Shown: positions 1 to 6,138, numbered from the stretch's first letter. The stretch is 6,958 bases of DNA from an uncultured Opitutales bacterium (GCA_900552245.1 URYY01000112.1:1-6958); one strand, 5' to 3'. A program made the numbers and translations. The notes: a model not told the origin generated them from the sequence alone.

Positions 1-9
1 CTTGCTGTT

Positions 10-45
10 ATTCTGAGAAAGATCACTTTGTTGTAAAGTCAAAAC
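10..45 (-). repeat. Complete CRISPR repeat unit (36 bp)
   Basis: The unit contains an internal short palindrome, ACTTT/AAAGT, around ACAAC on the minus strand. It also carries promoter-like hexamers on that strand: TTTACA (37 to 32) and CAGAAT (15 to 10), 16 bp apart. This resembles the arrangement in Neisseria type II-C repeats, where each repeat drives its own crRNA. The repeat's outer boundary at 45 is inferred from the 36-bp convention, because the second copy is decayed there. Confidence 0.65.
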
Positions 46-75
46 TACTGATGAGCTTTCCATATGGAGCATAAA

Positions 76-111
76 ATTCTGGGAAAGATCACTTTGTTGT
101 AAAAATACGCT
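76..111 (-). repeat. Degenerate terminal CRISPR repeat
   Basis: Positions 76-103 match the first unit at 27 of 28 positions. Positions 104-111 (AATACGCT) replace GTCAAAAC. In crRNA sense the missing part is the first 8 nt, which would form the lower stem of the crRNA:tracrRNA duplex, while the TTTACA and CAGAAT hexamers (103 to 98 and 81 to 76) are intact. The decayed end runs into the T-tract and stem of the neighbouring terminator. Confidence 0.65.
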
Positions 112-145
112 CTTTCGCACAATTTAAGCCCCTGTGCGAAAGAGC
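99..145 (-). terminator. Rho-independent terminator of the five-gene lipoprotein operon
   Basis: GCTCTTTCGCACA at 109-121 and TGTGCGAAAGAGC at 133-145 form a perfect 13-bp stem with an 11-nt loop (122-132). Read on the minus strand the stem is followed by GTA and then TTTTT (105 to 101), the normal U-tract position. It begins 22 bp past the stop codon of the last operon gene (168). On the plus strand the stem is followed by ATTCCACTTTTGG, a poor U-tract, so it acts mainly leftward. It would also shield the CRISPR array from operon read-through. Confidence 0.85.
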
Positions 146-167
146 ATTCCACTTTTGGCAAGTTTAA

Positions 168-740
168 TCAAAATCCAAAAGAATTTTTGTAGTCTTGCTT
201 GGCTATCTGCTGCTCGCCCTCCCAGATGACATCGCCGTTTGAATCAGAAAGCGCAAGGTAGAAAGTGTAAGTCACTTCGCGCATATTGCCGACACTTGCC
301 CTGTCCTCATTTATCTTCCCGGAAAGCACTAAGCTCGGCAACGCAACGCTACCGCCCTTCTTAAGCGCCGTCGCCTTGCCAAGTTCCTTCGCGTAGCTAT
401 CCTCCGATATCACCCGCACATAACCCGACGAATTTAAAGCCATCGTAATCTTGCGTGTGAGCATATCTGTGTCTATATTCTGCGAAGTGCGGTTTATCAC
501 GCGGCTAACCTTCATGCGCACCGGCTTTTGCCCAAGCGTATCCAAACAGCCGGAACTTATGAGGTTATTTACAAGCATTGCCCCAGCCTCGTTCCAATCC
601 GCAATGTTTATCTTGTCCACCGTCGTAAGCGCGCGCGCACCGCCGGCCTCTATGCGCGTTGCCTGCTGCGAATGGCAGCCCGCAAAAAATATCGACGAAA
701 TTAATGCGCCAGCCATAACCAAACTCTTACCTTTAAACAT
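168..740 (-). CDS. lpoB: LpoB-family lipoprotein (penicillin-binding protein activator)
   Basis: The 190-residue product has a lipoprotein signal: K3 and K5, a hydrophobic core, and lipobox F-A-G-C with the lipidated cysteine at 22. The mature part matches the LpoB family. The stretch from R80 to I111 contains N83, T85, Q87 and the near-invariant block IDTDMLTRKI (89-98), followed by an ALNSSGYVRVI strand, as in the E. coli protein. Known for the family: outer-membrane LpoB reaches through the peptidoglycan to activate the bifunctional synthase PBP1B. Odd: E. coli LpoB has a long proline-rich linker after the lipid anchor, whereas here only about 25-50 residues, nearly without proline, precede the folded domain. 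The start is supported by GGGAG (751-747) 6 nt upstream. It is the last gene of the operon, 25 bp after the ycfL-like gene, mirroring the ycfL-lpoB order of enterobacteria. Family membership is confident; the PBP partner here is unknown. Confidence 0.85.
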   Translation of the reverse strand: MFKGKSLVMAGALISSIFFAGCHSQQATRIEAGGARALTTVDKINIADWNEAGAMLVNNLISSGCLDTLGQKPVRMKVSRVINRTSQNIDTDMLTRKITMALNSSGYVRVISEDSYAKELGKATALKKGGSVALPSLVLSGKINEDRASVGNMREVTYTFYLALSDSNGDVIWEGEQQIAKQDYKNSFGF

Positions 741-765
741 AACTTTCTCCCTTATTTTCTAAAAT

Positions 766-1179
766 TTAATCCCGCACATTCGGCATTAGCTTAAGCCTGA
801 AGTCAACCACGTTTTTATTCGGAGCAACCGCCGACACAAAGCGAGACTCCCCGCCCTCTATGGGAAGCGAAATCCACGTCGAAGTCGGCGCCGAAACTTG
901 CATTCCGCTTTTGTCTATCCACTCAAACTTGTAGTTAATATTGCGGTAGGCCGTCGTCTTATTTACAAGTTCCGCCTGAACTTTCAAAAGCCCTGCAGAA
1001 TTTCGCGCCGTATTTACACCCGCTACATAGGCAATATCGTCAAGCGAAGAATCGGTAATTATGCGCTTGTCGCTAAGCATTTCTCTCTGCGAAGCCGGAT
1101 TTGCAGGCTCAACCATATTCACGGTATCGCACGCACAAAGCAGCGACGCCAAAGCCAAAGTTAAGACAATATTCCTCAT
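766..1179 (-). CDS. ycfL: YcfL-family lipoprotein (DUF1425)
   Basis: The 137-residue product starts with a lipoprotein signal, MRN followed by a leucine/alanine-rich core and lipobox L-C-A-C, with the lipid cysteine at 17. Residues 64-131 form a beta-sandwich-like domain typical of YcfL (DUF1425): LLKVQAELVNKT (64-75), YKFEWIDKSGMQV (83-95), a conserved Trp at 102 and a closing strand VDFRLKL. Function is unknown in this family, but the gene commonly lies next to lpoB, as here. Residue +2 after the cysteine is Asp18; in enterobacteria that residue favours retention in the inner membrane, though the rule is not dependable elsewhere. The ribosome site AGGAG (1192-1188) sits 8 nt before ATG and overlaps the TAG stop of the preceding gene, which suggests coupled translation. 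Confidence 0.8.
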   Translation of the reverse strand: MRNIVLTLALASLLCACDTVNMVEPANPASQREMLSDKRIITDSSLDDIAYVAGVNTARNSAGLLKVQAELVNKTTAYRNINYKFEWIDKSGMQVSAPTSTWISLPIEGGESRFVSAVAPNKNVVDFRLKLMPNVRD

Positions 1180-1187
1180 AGTTTTAT

Positions 1188-1193
1188 CTCCTA
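1188..1193 (-). promoter_or_regulatory. Ribosome binding site overlapping the upstream stop codon
   Basis: On the minus strand TAGGAG reads as the stop codon TAG (1193-1191) of the COG3014-type gene and, sharing its AG, as the Shine-Dalgarno AGGAG (1192-1188) of the ycfL-like gene. Ribosomes terminating on the first gene cover the start site of the second, so their synthesis is probably coupled. Confidence 0.7.
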
Positions 1194-2624
1194 TTTTCTC
1201 AAGTTAAAGCTCCGAATTATAAGCGGCGACAAATCCGACATCCGCTTTATCAAAATGACATTTACCCCATTTTTGTCAACCAAAACGCGCCGCCCATCAA
1301 GTTTGAAAACACCGTCTGTAGGATTCTCCAAAACGGCGATGGATATCATCTTTGGAAGCGTCGTCCATGTACGCAAATCTGCGTCGTTTGTAAGCTCCTG
1401 ATATATGGAGCCTGCGATTGCAATTATAAGTTTTGCGCCGGAATCGCTAACCGCCGCCTGCGCCGCGTACTGCGCCGTGGCCTTTATCGCGCTCGATACT
1501 ATTGTGCGCGTTATTATCGACGGCAAAAGCGACTTAAATTCGAGCTCTATTATTGAATCCATATCGCTCAAAGCCCGCGTAGCTCCACTCTGCCCGCCCG
1601 CAGAAATTTTTACCTCCCTACCCGCCGAAGCCACCTTTTCAAGATAGGGCAGATTGAAAGTTACATAAGGCAGATTGTCGCCAAATACATAGAGCGGAAA
1701 ACCAAACTTAAATTGCTTTCTAAATGGCGCGCAGCCGGACTCGTATATAAAAAACGTACATGGCGGGATTTTTTGAATCTTTCCATCGGCAAGCTCGCGC
1801 GCAAGCAGGCGCATCTTTTCAAGCTCCTCGTTTTTTACCTTGAGGCTTTCAGATGCAAATCTGAGAGAATCCAGCGCCGTATTCTTATCGGCGGCATCGG
1901 CGGGCCTTGCCATAAAATACATTCCGCTTAAAAAATAGGAGAATGGATTTACAAAATTGCCGCGCGCCGATTGGAGCTGCCCCGACTTAACAGATATGTC
2001 AAAATCGCCGCCGTAAAGCTTTTTAAGCTCAGCGTTTAAGGCGGAATTTTTAACGCCCGAAGCAATGTTTGCCCCCTTTAAGCCCCCGTCTTTTGAGGCA
2101 ATTTCCTGCGCGCGCCTGTCGCGCTCGATTTCCTCCAAATTTTTAGAAAAGGCATTTTCCTGAAAAAATTGCATTCGCTTTAAGACCGCCTCGGCCTCGC
2201 TAAACTTTCCAAGCTCCATGTAGTCAAGAGCAAGGTAGGCGCAAAGCATAATTTTATCGTAGGCATAACCTCGATAGGGAATGTAAGACTGGTTTACAAT
2301 GGCGCTCGCGGCTTCTGAAGTGAGCGTAATGTCGGGCTCGGCCTCGTATTTCTCAACGATATTAAGAGCATCTTGCAAAATTTTAGCACTCTCTGCGATA
2401 TCGCCATTTGCCCTGTAAACCGCACCCTTTTCAAGCTTCCAAATTAGAGCATCAGCAGACGAATCCGAAACGTCGCCAACCCTATCGACTTCAAGCTTGC
2501 TAAGCGCAGTATTGCCCGCGCGCCAGGCCGCGCGCATCGCAAGCGTCTCCGATTCGTGCGTGGCGCAGGCGCTCAAAAGCAAGCCCGAAAGCAAGAGCAA
2601 AACTACTGCCTGAAGACGCAGCAT
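1191..2624 (-). CDS. COG3014-type helical-repeat lipoprotein
   Basis: The 477-residue product has an N-terminal lipoprotein signal with lipobox L-S-A-C (cysteine 20). Residues 60-155 are TPR-like helices: a KGAVYRANGDIAESAKILQDAL segment, then YRGYAYDKIMLCAYLALDYM (117-136) leading into GKFSEAEAVLKRMQFFQENA. Further family-like blocks are NPFSYFLSGMYFMAR (226-240), VFGDNLPYVTFNLPYLEKV (313-331), an Ala/Ile-rich helical stretch at about 370-408, and DLRTWTTLP (416-424). I recognise the pattern as the uncharacterised COG3014 group, which is often found beside YcfL and LpoB. The biochemical role is unknown; a scaffold in an outer-membrane lipoprotein complex is my inference. The start ATG lacks a good Shine-Dalgarno (nearest GGAGG is 18 nt away) and an in-frame TAG two codons upstream fixes it. 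It begins 10 bp after the stop of the CsgG-like gene, so re-initiation is plausible. Confidence 0.75.
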   Translation of the reverse strand: MLRLQAVVLLLLSGLLLSACATHESETLAMRAAWRAGNTALSKLEVDRVGDVSDSSADALIWKLEKGAVYRANGDIAESAKILQDALNIVEKYEAEPDITLTSEAASAIVNQSYIPYRGYAYDKIMLCAYLALDYMELGKFSEAEAVLKRMQFFQENAFSKNLEEIERDRRAQEIASKDGGLKGANIASGVKNSALNAELKKLYGGDFDISVKSGQLQSARGNFVNPFSYFLSGMYFMARPADAADKNTALDSLRFASESLKVKNEELEKMRLLARELADGKIQKIPPCTFFIYESGCAPFRKQFKFGFPLYVFGDNLPYVTFNLPYLEKVASAGREVKISAGGQSGATRALSDMDSIIELEFKSLLPSIITRTIVSSAIKATAQYAAQAAVSDSGAKLIIAIAGSIYQELTNDADLRTWTTLPKMISIAVLENPTDGVFKLDGRRVLVDKNGVNVILIKRMSDLSPLIIRSFNLRK

Positions 2625-2634
2625 AGGCTAATTT

Positions 2635-3546
2635 TTACCTATCCTCCGACTTTTCAACTCTTGCAATCTGACCTGCGTCTATGCCGTTATCTTTCCAAAC
2701 TTTTGCGCGAGAATATTTCGCATAGACTGCATCAACTACAACTTGACCTATAACAAGCTCGCCCTTACCGAGATTTTCGCCCGTATCGGGGTCTATCAAG
2801 TCCTGCGAAAGCGCCATAATTTGAAAGATGTCGCCGGGCTTTATATTTGAGCCTGTTCCCCTATTTAAAAATACGTATTCGCCGCTTTTGCTCAAAACCT
2901 TAGCCGGATACAGGTAGTCCACTAAAGCGTCAGTCATGGTGCGGCTCGCCTCGGAGGCAAGCTCTGAAATGATAACGTCGCTAGGCCTTGAATTTTGCGC
3001 AACCTGAAAATCGTTGTCGCTTGAAAACTCCTTTTCCAAAGTGAAGCGAGAGCTTGCGATAATTTCGCGCGTGCTGGAGTCTATTATATTCCCAATTACG
3101 CCAAGCCGAAGCTCCCTGTAATCCACCGTCTTTTCAAGCTCCTTTAAAGTTGCGCTACTTGTATAGTCCTGATAGTCTATTATGTTTACGGCAAGAATGT
3201 ATTTTGCCCCCTTAAATTCGCCCACTTTTGCGCGAGATTCGTCGCTTCTATCCACATTGCCGGACTCCGACAAATTTTGCTCCGCTATGAGGCTATCGAT
3301 GTCGGAACTAGACACCATCTGAAACTTGTTTGACGCCGAAAAATCTGAAGCCAAAAGCTCCGTCATAGATTCTGCTATGCGCTTTAACGTATCCGCCCTT
3401 CCCATAGACTCCACTCGCTTTTCAAGCGCGCTATTTATCTTTACATTCGCAACGGCCAAAGTCTGCTTTGTCTGTGCAGAAAGCGGAATAATAAACACAA
3501 AAACAGCGCAAAGAAACGCAAAAATATTAACCTTTGAATTTTTCAT
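2635..3546 (-). CDS. CsgG-family periplasmic/outer-membrane protein with FlgT-C-like tail
   Basis: The 303-residue product has a type I signal peptide with likely cleavage after PLSA (24|25). Residues about 28-205 fit the CsgG family: a first strand LAVANVKI, a helix RIAESMTELLASDF, strand KFQMVSSSDIDSLIAEQNL with SGNVD (74-99), then KVGEFKGAKYILAVNIIDY (107-125), the usual Gly-Ala-Lys/Asp-Tyr strand. Residues about 222-290 (VFLNRGTGSNIKPGDIFQI, DPDTGENLGKGE) resemble the FlgT C-terminal domain. Known: CsgG is a lipoprotein that forms the outer-membrane pore for curli fibres. Here there is no lipobox, and no curli subunit or csgE/F gene is in the window, so a curli role is not supported. The start is backed by GAAAGG 5 nt upstream. 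The 58-bp AT-rich gap before it could hold an internal promoter, but I see no convincing pair of hexamers. Confidence 0.75.
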   Translation of the reverse strand: MKNSKVNIFAFLCAVFVFIIPLSAQTKQTLAVANVKINSALEKRVESMGRADTLKRIAESMTELLASDFSASNKFQMVSSSDIDSLIAEQNLSESGNVDRSDESRAKVGEFKGAKYILAVNIIDYQDYTSSATLKELEKTVDYRELRLGVIGNIIDSSTREIIASSRFTLEKEFSSDNDFQVAQNSRPSDVIISELASEASRTMTDALVDYLYPAKVLSKSGEYVFLNRGTGSNIKPGDIFQIMALSQDLIDPDTGENLGKGELVIGQVVVDAVYAKYSRAKVWKDNGIDAGQIARVEKSEDR

Positions 3547-3604
3547 AAATGCCTTTCAAATTAAATATATCTACATTTGCAAAATTAAACTATCCCCAAG
3601 ACTT

Positions 3605-4786
3605 TTAGAAAACAGGGAAGATATTTGTTCCGTATGTCTGCGGGTCAAAGTATATGTGGGAATTTTTAAACATCTCTGACAAGCCGCGCAAGCGTTCGGC
3701 CTCGGCGTCGCTAAGCTCCACGCGAGCATCGGTCTCTTTCATCTTTTCGACAATTGAGCGGAAGAACTCTATGTCGGCCTTCCAGCGCTGCATGAGTTCG
3801 TCGGAGAGGCGCAAATTTAACCTTATCTTTTGGTCGGGTTTGCCCGTCACAAAAATCGTCTGCTCTATGGGCTTTATGTCGGGCTGATTTATTCTGATAT
3901 AGTGTATGCCTTTGGAAAGCGATACATTCGCGCTATCGGAGAGCTCCACCGTGTGCAAAACTCCGTCAATCTCGGCATTTACACCGCTTATTGAGGGTGT
4001 CATAATATCCTTTGTCACATAGTATTTTTCGCCCTCTTTTACAATTTTGGGAAAATCCAAATTAGATATTGCAAAGCTCAAATTTAACGTTGCAGACTGC
4101 GGGCTTGTGGGCTCGATTTTTTGAGATTTTGTCTTTTTCTTAAAGTCGCTTGCGATAGATTCTGCGGCGTCGCTAAAGAGTGTGTTTTCTATGTCGCTAG
4201 TTTCGATTTTAAGGCCGTCGCTATCCCTAAAAGACTGCGACACACTGACGTTCCCGCCGGCCAAGGAAGAGGCGTCGGAAGACGAGCTTAAGGTGTAATT
4301 TAGCCTCAGCGTGTAAGTCTCGGTTACGGTCTTTACGCCACAGCCCTCGTAGCTTCGCTTGTCCTTGCCTAGCGACGATACGGAAACTGCCATTATGCAA
4401 TCGGCACCCACAAACTCGGCAATGCGCGTGCCGCTCGCGTCCTCAAATAATTTTAAGTCCGCGTAATTTTGAGATTCCAAGTCGCGCTTAAAGACCTTTG
4501 CTTGCGTCTTATACTTGGCATTTGGATTTCCTAGATAGTCGTTTAAGTTGCGAATTGCCAAATCGTAATCTACAACCGACCAATCCGGCGAGCTTATCCT
4601 TGAGGAAAGCGCACTTTCCAAAATTTTGGAGTACTTATTTAAGGAGGAGTCTCCTGAATCGTTTCTCACAAAAATTGCAACTGTCTTTTTTTCTGTAGGC
4701 GCAGAATCGGAAACCGCACCCTGCCCGAAGGCAAGTGCCGCGCAAACAAAGGCGGGTAACAGCGTTAGGTATTTTAAGGCTCTCAT
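3605..4786 (-). CDS. Secreted protein of unknown function with CsgG/LpoB-like N-domain and PEGA-like domain
   Basis: No confident family match. The 393-residue product has a signal peptide (K5, hydrophobic 7-20, cleavage near AFG|Q or ALA|F); Cys15 is not in a lipobox. Residues 35-140 follow the alpha/beta pattern of its CsgG and LpoB neighbours: strand KTVAIFVRNDSG (34-45), helix YSKILESALSS, strand WSVVDYDLAIRNL (69-81), then IAEFVGADCIMAVSVSSLG (122-140). Residues 155-200 are Ser-rich strands. Residues about 255-328, with HYIRINQPDIKPIEQTIFV (295-313), look like a PEGA-type surface domain, and 329-371 is charged and helical. It is the first gene of the operon, so its product is presumably a founding part of the same envelope complex; that is inference. 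No Shine-Dalgarno precedes ATG; a TAGAAT hexamer 15 nt upstream suggests a very short leader. Stop TAA at 3607-3605. Confidence 0.7.
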   Translation of the reverse strand: MRALKYLTLLPAFVCAALAFGQGAVSDSAPTEKKTVAIFVRNDSGDSSLNKYSKILESALSSRISSPDWSVVDYDLAIRNLNDYLGNPNAKYKTQAKVFKRDLESQNYADLKLFEDASGTRIAEFVGADCIMAVSVSSLGKDKRSYEGCGVKTVTETYTLRLNYTLSSSSDASSLAGGNVSVSQSFRDSDGLKIETSDIENTLFSDAAESIASDFKKKTKSQKIEPTSPQSATLNLSFAISNLDFPKIVKEGEKYYVTKDIMTPSISGVNAEIDGVLHTVELSDSANVSLSKGIHYIRINQPDIKPIEQTIFVTGKPDQKIRLNLRLSDELMQRWKADIEFFRSIVEKMKETDARVELSDAEAERLRGLSEMFKNSHIYFDPQTYGTNIFPVF

Positions 4787-4800
4787 AGTATGAATAAAGA

Positions 4801-4829
4801 ATTCTATATTTAATTAAACAGCGGAAAAG
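4801..4829 (-). promoter_or_regulatory. Candidate operon promoter with a short leader
   Basis: On the minus strand TAGAAT (4806-4801) matches the sigma-70 -10 consensus at 5 of 6 positions within an AT-rich stretch. The -35 position 17 bp upstream (4829-4824, CTTTTC) is weak. Initiation about 7 nt downstream would leave a leader of roughly 7-8 nt before ATG at 4786, consistent with the lack of a Shine-Dalgarno there. The call rests on position and one hexamer only. Confidence 0.35.
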
Positions 4830-4919
4830 TCCAGATGTTTCAGTCACACAGTCTAAGCCCCAGAGTTTGCATTTCAACAAAAAAGGAATAAAAACAGGCG
4901 AAATAAGCCAATTGAAAAC

Positions 4920-4951
4920 TTGACGCAAAAGATAAACTTAAATTAGCTAAT
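4920..4951 (+). promoter_or_regulatory. Weak candidate promoter for the glycerate kinase gene
   Basis: TTGACG (4920-4925) matches the -35 consensus at 5 of 6 positions and is followed by AT-rich DNA. No -10 hexamer at 17 bp is good; the nearest is GCTAAT (4946-4951), 4 of 6, at 20 bp. It lies about 65-95 bp before the start codon in the only non-coding stretch available to a rightward promoter. Confidence 0.25.
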
Positions 4952-5003
4952 CCTTACTTTCAATTCACTCAGCGTTAGTGCGCAATTTTCTTTATAAGAC
5001 TAA

Positions 5004-5008
5004 AAGGA
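5004..5008 (+). promoter_or_regulatory. Ribosome binding site that fixes the glycerate kinase start
   Basis: AAGGA lies 8 nt before ATG at 5017. The upstream in-frame GTG at 4978 has no such site, and using it would add 13 residues ahead of the conserved family N-terminus MKVVFAIDSFKGS. Confidence 0.8.
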
Positions 5009-5016
5009 TAAGCTTT

Positions 5017-6138
5017 ATGAAAGTGGTATTTGCAATAGACTCCTTCAAAGGCTCAATAAGCTCAATGGAGGCGGCAAAGGCTGCAGAGCGCGGAGCAAAA
5101 AAAGCGCTTGGCGATTTTAAATCCGTAAAGATTGCCATAGCCGATGGCGGAGAGGGAACGCTTGAAGCCCTAGCGCAAAATGCAGGCGCAAGGCTTATTC
5201 ACTGCGATGCACTCGACCCGCTAATGCGCCCGATAAAGGCGGAATTTGCCGTGGTTTGCGGAGCTTTGGCAATAGTGGAACTTGCAAAAGCCTCCGGCAT
5301 AACTCTACTAAAAAAGAGCGAGTTAAATCCGCTAAAAACTTCGACCTACGGAACAGGGCTTCAAATTAAGGAAGCGATAAGGCGGGGCGTGCGCAAGTTT
5401 GTGCTAGCAATAGGCTCAAGCGCTACAAACGATGCGGGAACTGGTATTATGGCTGCGCTCGGTTTTGAATTTTTAGATAAAAGCGGAAAAAAGATTGAAT
5501 TTCCGAGGGGAGAAAGCCTTGAAAAAATCTCGGAAATAAGAGTTGAAAACGCCATGCCCGAATTAAGGGATTGTGAATTTACAATTCTTTGCGATGTGAA
5601 AAACCCCTTTGTGGGCGGAAGCGGGGCGGCTAGAGTTTTTGCTCCGCAAAAGGGAGCCTCAATGGAAGATGTCGAAAGGCTTGAAAAGGGAATGCAAAAT
5701 TTTGCAAAAGTCTTAAAAGAAACTTTTGGTCGAGATGTTTCAAAGGCTGAAGGTGCGGGAGCTGCGGGAGGTGTAGGCGGAGCGTTCCTTGCATTTTTCA
5801 ACGCTAAACTAAAAAGCGGCATAGACGGAATCTTAGACGCCATAAACTTCGATAAACTCGCGGAAGGCGCCGATTTTATAGTTACGGGCGAGGGCAAGCT
5901 AGACTCGCAAAGCGCCATGGGCAAAGCCCCTTGCGGAATTGCAAAGCGCGCGAGAGCTGCAAGAGTAATCGCTATCTGTGGCAGTCTGGAAAATGCTAAA
6001 GAGCTCTACAAATGCGGGGTGTCCGCAATGTTTTCAATCTGCCCCAAACCTATGGATTTAAGCGAGGCGATTAAGCCCGAAAACACCGCAAAAAATATAG
6101 AATTACTCTGCGAAAATATATTTAGACTCTTAAAATAA
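5017..6138 (+). CDS. glxK: Glycerate kinase, GlxK/GarK (type II) family
   Basis: The 373-residue cytoplasmic enzyme phosphorylates D-glycerate with ATP, in this family giving 2-phosphoglycerate, which enters lower glycolysis. Every hallmark is present: DSFKGS (8-13), ADGGEGT (42-48), VELAKASGI (87-95), TSTYGTG (108-114), GSSATNDAGTG (133-143), CDVKNP (192-197), GAGAAGGVGG (246-255), SGIDGILDAINFD (267-279) and TGEGKLDSQS (290-299). The length matches the family norm and the frame is intact to TAA. ATG at 5017 is chosen over the in-frame GTG at 4978 because of the ribosome site and the conserved N-terminus. The gene stands alone: it diverges from the lipoprotein operon and is separated by 226 bp from the next gene. 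No sugar-acid transporter, tartronate semialdehyde reductase or other glycerate-pathway gene is in view, so the source of its substrate cannot be told. Confidence 0.95.
   Translation: MKVVFAIDSFKGSISSMEAAKAAERGAKKALGDFKSVKIAIADGGEGTLEALAQNAGARLIHCDALDPLMRPIKAEFAVVCGALAIVELAKASGITLLKKSELNPLKTSTYGTGLQIKEAIRRGVRKFVLAIGSSATNDAGTGIMAALGFEFLDKSGKKIEFPRGESLEKISEIRVENAMPELRDCEFTILCDVKNPFVGGSGAARVFAPQKGASMEDVERLEKGMQNFAKVLKETFGRDVSKAEGAGAAGGVGGAFLAFFNAKLKSGIDGILDAINFDKLAEGADFIVTGEGKLDSQSAMGKAPCGIAKRARAARVIAICGSLENAKELYKCGVSAMFSICPKPMDLSEAIKPENTAKNIELLCENIFRLLK

Larger units (their letters stand above)
1..111 (-). CRISPR. Edge of a CRISPR array, probably type II-C, cut by the left window end
   Basis: Seen: a 28-bp block recurs at 10-37 and 76-103 with one mismatch (A at 16, G at 82), exactly 66 bp apart. 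Taking a 36-bp unit (10-45 and 76-111) leaves a 30-bp spacer at 46-75, which is the usual 36+30 geometry of type II arrays. Read on the minus strand the complete unit begins GTTTTGAC and ends CAGAAT, matching the GTT...AAT ends typical of type II-C repeats, so crRNA sense is inferred to be leftward. Positions 1-9 would be the end of the next spacer. The copy at 76-111 has lost the last 8 bp (plus-strand sense), as expected of a degenerate terminal repeat. Only one complete and one degenerate repeat are visible and no cas gene is present. A 30+36 geometry (type I-B or III), or a non-CRISPR tandem repeat, cannot be fully excluded. Confidence 0.7.

Noticed and set aside
76..145. Possible plus-strand tracrRNA: an anti-repeat-like block followed by a strong hairpin.
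   Set aside because: The 66-bp register with the neighbouring repeat and 27/28 identity point to a terminal repeat. The 8 nt needed to pair with the crRNA lower stem (GTTTTGAC) are lost, and the hairpin's T-tract is on the leftward side.
1635..3430. Recurrent CTTTTCAAG motif in the operon, seen at about 1635, 1816, 2430, 3132 and 3418.
   Set aside because: On the coding strand it reads CTTGAAAAG or a close variant, encoding Leu-Glu-Lys in helical segments with the local codon preference. It is not a dispersed repeat.
4635..4928. Open frame of 97 codons on the minus strand spanning the intergenic region and the start of the operon.
   Set aside because: It overlaps the signal peptide region of the first operon gene in another frame, and its product shows no family signature.
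4978..5016. Extended glycerate kinase start at GTG 4978.
   Set aside because: There is no ribosome site before it, and the added 13 residues precede the conserved family N-terminus, which begins at the ATG at 5017 with AAGGA 8 nt upstream.
5361..5924. Open frame of 187 codons on the minus strand opposite the glycerate kinase gene.
   Set aside because: It is fully antisense to an intact gene with all family motifs, its product is low-complexity Ser/Pro/Ala-rich, and it has no domain pattern.
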